A DNA stretch of 59,467 nt from Xenorhabdus budapestensis (GTDB lineage Bacteria; Pseudomonadota; Gammaproteobacteria; Enterobacterales; Enterobacteriaceae). Where the stretch lies: contig NZ_NIBS01000010.1 of the NCBI RefSeq assembly GCF_002632465.1, positions 22,565 through 82,031 of the forward strand. The letters run 5' to 3'. Below, one piece after another: positions 56,290-59,467 of this stretch (positions are counted from its first letter, which is position 1; every line of letters begins with the position of its first letter). The translations under genes and the position numbers were made by a program. Below the pieces are notes generated by a model. The model had not been told where the DNA came from. It was given only the letters and a program-made list of their open reading frames with translations, and did not search any database.

Positions 56290-57279
56290 ATGATGAATCC
56301 ACTTTTAACGCAGCATTCTGCCCAATGGGTTGAACAATGGCTTAAAATTTTATCCGATTTAGGGCGAGCATCATCCACTATATCGGCCTATCGCCAAGCA
56401 TTGAACCACTATTTAACCCATTGTGATATTAACAATATTCAACCTGAACTCGTCACATTTGAACATATTTCGGCCTATCTTCGTCCACAGTTACCCGGCA
56501 TGGAACACCCAGTGGCAAGTGCGACATTGCAATTGCGGATCACGGCGATCCGTTTGTGGTACGACTTTTTGTTGTATCACAATATTTGCGAAACAAATCC
56601 AGTACCTCGCGCCACATCGTCGTCACCCATATTTGTCGGAAGAGGCTTAATTCCGCGTCTCATTAAACTGCCTGTTATTCCGAATGATACTGAATGGTTT
56701 CATTTTCTAAAATTGACGGCAACCGCACCACTACGAGACCGATTAATGCTTGCACTGGCATATTATGGTGCATTAAGGCGAGCTGAAGTCACTTCATTAC
56801 GCATCGAAGATATGGATTTGGCACATCGCTTGATTCGGATCCGTGCAGAAATCACCAAAAATCATCGTGAGCGGGTTGTGTGTTACCACCAAGAAATAGC
56901 CTCTTTGCTTATGCGACACCTGAAAGAATTAAAACGTGTAGATTGTACTGGCGGGGCTTTATTTCGTTCTGTGTCAGACAGAAATAATGGGCAACCACTG
57001 AGTTATTGGAGTTGGAGCAAAATTGTCAGAGCATGGGCTATTCAAGCAAATTTACCTGATTTGTCAACGCACACGTTTCGACATTTACGTTTAACGCATC
57101 TTGCCAGAGCGGGCTGGAAATTGCATGAGTTAGCGACGTATGCGGGACATCGAGATCTGAAAACCACCCAACTGTATTTACATCTTTCAGGTACAGAATT
57201 GGCGGCCAAAATGTCAGGGGCTATTGCCGCGATGGATCTGAAAGTCGCTCAGATTTTTTTAAATGGGGACGAGTCATGA
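56290..57279 (+). CDS. Tyrosine recombinase, TnpA-like first member of a Tn554-type pair
   Basis: The 329-residue protein has an N-terminal SAM-like domain (about 8-100; WVEQWLKILSDLGRASSTIS) and a catalytic domain with Arg in LAYYGALRRAEVTSLRIEDM near 154-173, HTFRHLRLTHLARAGWK near 260-276 and AGHRDLKTTQLYLHLSG near 284-300 with the nucleophilic Tyr. The stop overlaps the start of the second recombinase by ATGA. The order small recombinase then large recombinase matches TnpA-TnpB of Tn554-like transposons. AAGGGG precedes ATG 56290. Confidence 0.82.
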   Translation: MMNPLLTQHSAQWVEQWLKILSDLGRASSTISAYRQALNHYLTHCDINNIQPELVTFEHISAYLRPQLPGMEHPVASATLQLRITAIRLWYDFLLYHNICETNPVPRATSSSPIFVGRGLIPRLIKLPVIPNDTEWFHFLKLTATAPLRDRLMLALAYYGALRRAEVTSLRIEDMDLAHRLIRIRAEITKNHRERVVCYHQEIASLLMRHLKELKRVDCTGGALFRSVSDRNNGQPLSYWSWSKIVRAWAIQANLPDLSTHTFRHLRLTHLARAGWKLHELATYAGHRDLKTTQLYLHLSGTELAAKMSGAIAAMDLKVAQIFLNGDES

Positions 57280-59405
57280 AACCGAAAGATATACAGCAGG
57301 TTGTGTACACACCATTTGACCGTTCACGCTATATCTTAAGCGATACGCTGACTGAAAGAGAACGAATTGCTATTAGCAGCGTAACAAGGCGTCATCATTA
57401 CCTCCGTCAAACCAATCCAGAGCCGCCATTGCTGAAACCACTCATCGACATTACCGTATTGAGTGGCTTGTCAACAGAAATTATCAATAAAGCTCTACGG
57501 GCCATGCTGTTAAAAACACATGAAGAAAATCTACCGTGTTGGAAATGGCCCCTATCAATTTGGGAGAAATTATTATCTCAGAACCGATTAAGCGGGCCAT
57601 TACTCACGGCGTTTGCTTATCATCTTGGTCCTATTCAACAGCCACTAAACCTGCCGCGCTGTCGCCAATCTATATTGTATGCTTGTGCTATCTATGGTCA
57701 CGACATCGTACATTTTGAACTCAGTCGATTGATGAATGTGCTAACAACTCTAGGTTATTCCTCTCAGCATCAAGAACGCACATTGTCTACTGTTCTGGGG
57801 ACATTGATGCTTGAAAATGGTGATCCTCGATTAGAAACCTTTACGGAAGCGTTACTCAAACAGGGACAAGCACATCGTACAGAAGGAATAGCGCGGGCAA
57901 TAGGTAAGGTCTCACATGGGCTCTCTTCGATGGGAATTTTAGAGAAGCCATTGCGTATGCGTGGCTATCTAGGTTGGAAGGAAAAAAAGACGGAGGGGAT
58001 CGCGCCGGAGTGGGTTCATTGGTGTCAACGTTGGCGTGATACATCAGTACTACGACCAAAAACACGGGAAACCAATTACAGTTTTATTTTACGTATTGGG
58101 CTCTGGTTGGCAAAAGAGCAACCACACATTTGTGAACCCAAGGATTGGACGATGAGCACCTGTGCAAGTTTCATTGCCGCTTTAAATAAAATAACGGTAG
58201 ATGAATGGTCATTAGATCCAATAGAAACTCGGCGAGTCTCCCCTCGTTCCAGCCAGCTAATGAAAAGCAACTCGCGATCGTGTTTCTTGTATGCATTACG
58301 TCGATTTTTTATTGATTATGAATTATGGGGGTGGGGACGATTAAACCTACGCCCTTATCACCATTTAGCACTTCCTAAGACGCCCTCATTTCATCGTACA
58401 ATTAATCCCCGAGTGATTGATGACCCTGTTTGGTTAAAATTGATTTGGGCAAGCCTTAATCTCCGCGCAGAAGACATGTTCACTAAAATTCACTATCCAT
58501 TTGCGATGCATCAAGCAATGGCCGTGATCTGGACACATGCTGGGCTTCGACAAAATGAACTCTTGAGGTTGACTGTTGGTTGTATCAGAGACCAATGCGA
58601 TGACATTATCCAGGATGATGGCAGTGTGATCCCCGCAGGAACACTCTGTTACTTACAGGTACCTGCTGGCAAGACATCCAAAGCATTCGTGAAACCCGTT
58701 GCGGCGATTGTTAAACAATATGTTGATTTATGGCTAAAGGAACGTCCATCAGAACAAGCAGCATTGAGTGATGAACGTACAGGTGAAAAAGTACATTACC
58801 TGTTTCAATTTCGGGGAAAAGTCGTAGGGCATTCCATGCTAAATGAGACCGTGATCCCAATGTTGTGTGCCAGAGTCAACATTCCCCTTAGCGACAGTAA
58901 AGGAAAAATCACGAGTCATCGTGGCCGGGCTTCTGCTGTCACCGCGCTAGCCAGTGTTCCGCAGGGGATGACTTTACATGAGTTAATGGCATGGTGTGGG
59001 CATAAAGATCCCAGTTCAACGCTTCATTATATCCGAATTCGTCCAACGCAACTTGCTGCGTCGTTTATGAAAGCGGATAAAATCTCTCATATGATTAGCG
59101 TATTTATTGACCATGATAGTCAATCAATGACAGAAAATGGCCCAGCATTGTACTACGACCTCGGTAATTTATACTGCACCAATCCGTTTTGGAGCAGTTG
59201 TCCTCACCGTATGGCTTGCATTGGCTGTGATTTTAGCTTGCCAAAAATGAGCTCTCAAGCGCAAATGCTTGAAAGTAAAATATCAGTAAAACGTTATTTG
59301 GAAGAAGTTCCTTTAACTCCTGATGAAAGAGGAATTGTTGAGGGTGATATTGATAAATTAGATAATTATAACGCGATGCTCGACTTTTATGATGAGTTGA
59401 AATGA
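57276..59405 (+). CDS. Large tyrosine recombinase, TnpB-like, with C-terminal cysteine cluster
   Basis: The 709-residue protein has a long N-terminal region (1-380), a catalytic part with Arg in WTHAGLRQNELLRLTVG near 422-438, SHRGRASAVTALASVPQG near 547-564 and WCGHKDPSSTLHYIRIRP near 571-588 with the Tyr, and a C-terminal Cys-rich end (CTNPFWSSCPHRMACIGCDF near 628-647) that may bind zinc. This layout fits TnpB-type recombinases. It needs the first recombinase for transposition in Tn554. A third gene (tnpC) would start just beyond the window; AAAGGAACAAAAGG at the right edge may be its leader. Confidence 0.8.
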   Translation: MKPKDIQQVVYTPFDRSRYILSDTLTERERIAISSVTRRHHYLRQTNPEPPLLKPLIDITVLSGLSTEIINKALRAMLLKTHEENLPCWKWPLSIWEKLLSQNRLSGPLLTAFAYHLGPIQQPLNLPRCRQSILYACAIYGHDIVHFELSRLMNVLTTLGYSSQHQERTLSTVLGTLMLENGDPRLETFTEALLKQGQAHRTEGIARAIGKVSHGLSSMGILEKPLRMRGYLGWKEKKTEGIAPEWVHWCQRWRDTSVLRPKTRETNYSFILRIGLWLAKEQPHICEPKDWTMSTCASFIAALNKITVDEWSLDPIETRRVSPRSSQLMKSNSRSCFLYALRRFFIDYELWGWGRLNLRPYHHLALPKTPSFHRTINPRVIDDPVWLKLIWASLNLRAEDMFTKIHYPFAMHQAMAVIWTHAGLRQNELLRLTVGCIRDQCDDIIQDDGSVIPAGTLCYLQVPAGKTSKAFVKPVAAIVKQYVDLWLKERPSEQAALSDERTGEKVHYLFQFRGKVVGHSMLNETVIPMLCARVNIPLSDSKGKITSHRGRASAVTALASVPQGMTLHELMAWCGHKDPSSTLHYIRIRPTQLAASFMKADKISHMISVFIDHDSQSMTENGPALYYDLGNLYCTNPFWSSCPHRMACIGCDFSLPKMSSQAQMLESKISVKRYLEEVPLTPDERGIVEGDIDKLDNYNAMLDFYDELK

Positions 59406-59467
59406 CATAGCCGCTCCTTTATAACTTTAAGTCGTCAAAAATAGAGAAATAAAGGAACAAAAGGCTA

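Overview
The window looks like a chromosomal segment of an entomopathogenic enterobacterium (order Enterobacterales, family Morganellaceae), most likely Photorhabdus or Xenorhabdus. The housekeeping blocks (epd-pgk-fbaA, tktA, dnaQ/rnhA, yafS/gloB, mltD, yadG-yadH, can, hpt) are clearly enterobacterial. The A+T-rich intergenic DNA, a solo PAS4-LuxR regulator, an extended VUT transporter and recurring palindromes with a TTCAAGTTGC core point to that family. The genus is inferred from gene content, not from a database search.

Layout. 1-160: the truncated end of an IS481-type insertion sequence with a hairpin over its transposase start. 361-1632: a DUF1348 protein and a TetR regulator, divergent around two matching palindromes. 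2262-3717: an XRE regulator and a queuosine-precursor-type (VUT) transporter, overlapping. 3766-5515: an A+T-rich gene desert. 5516-7946: a frameshifted GNAT gene, a PAS4-LuxR regulator and an NCS1 permease. 8002-20934: a complete myo-inositol catabolic cluster (iolB, iolE, an iolC-DUF2090 fusion, a second inositol-type dehydrogenase, a sodium:solute symporter, iolG, iolD, iolA) with a divergent RpiR/IolR-type repressor. 21143-22318: an MFS efflux-type protein. 22654-35879: a complete 4-hydroxyphenylacetate (hpa) catabolic cluster from regulator hpaR to hpaC, with HpaG split in two and a succinate-semialdehyde dehydrogenase gene placed inside the operon. 36529-37995: the peptide permease dtpA. 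38101-43803: fbaA, pgk, epd and tktA on the minus strand. 43899-44333: a macro-domain remnant abutting tRNA-Asp(GTC). 44472-53136: core genes, with a MepB-family gene and a decayed parDE toxin-antitoxin pair inserted between mltD and yadH.

From about 53300 to the right end the DNA is an integrated island next to hpt. It holds a small gene with an in-frame TGA, a Ner-like regulator, a small Icd/Ash-like reading frame lying over strong inverted repeats, an AlpA-type regulator, an Integrase_1-type tyrosine recombinase, about 1.1 kb of non-coding DNA rich in inverted repeats, and an overlapping pair of tyrosine recombinases resembling TnpA/TnpB of Tn554. The second of these has a C-terminal cysteine cluster.

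How the genes work together. The iol cluster would import inositol and convert it through 2-keto-inositol, diketo-inositol, 5-deoxyglucuronate and DKGP to acetyl-CoA and dihydroxyacetone phosphate; the downstream core gene fbaA is on the same strand but in a separate unit. The hpa cluster would hydroxylate 4-hydroxyphenylacetate (HpaBC), cleave the ring (HpaD) and process it (HpaE, HpaF, HpaG, HpaH, HpaI) to pyruvate and succinate semialdehyde. The embedded dehydrogenase would take the semialdehyde to succinate, so the operon could be self-sufficient. No single clearly new system is proven. The best candidates for novelty are the structured non-coding segment between the two recombinase modules and the Icd/Ash-like frame over its inverted repeats.
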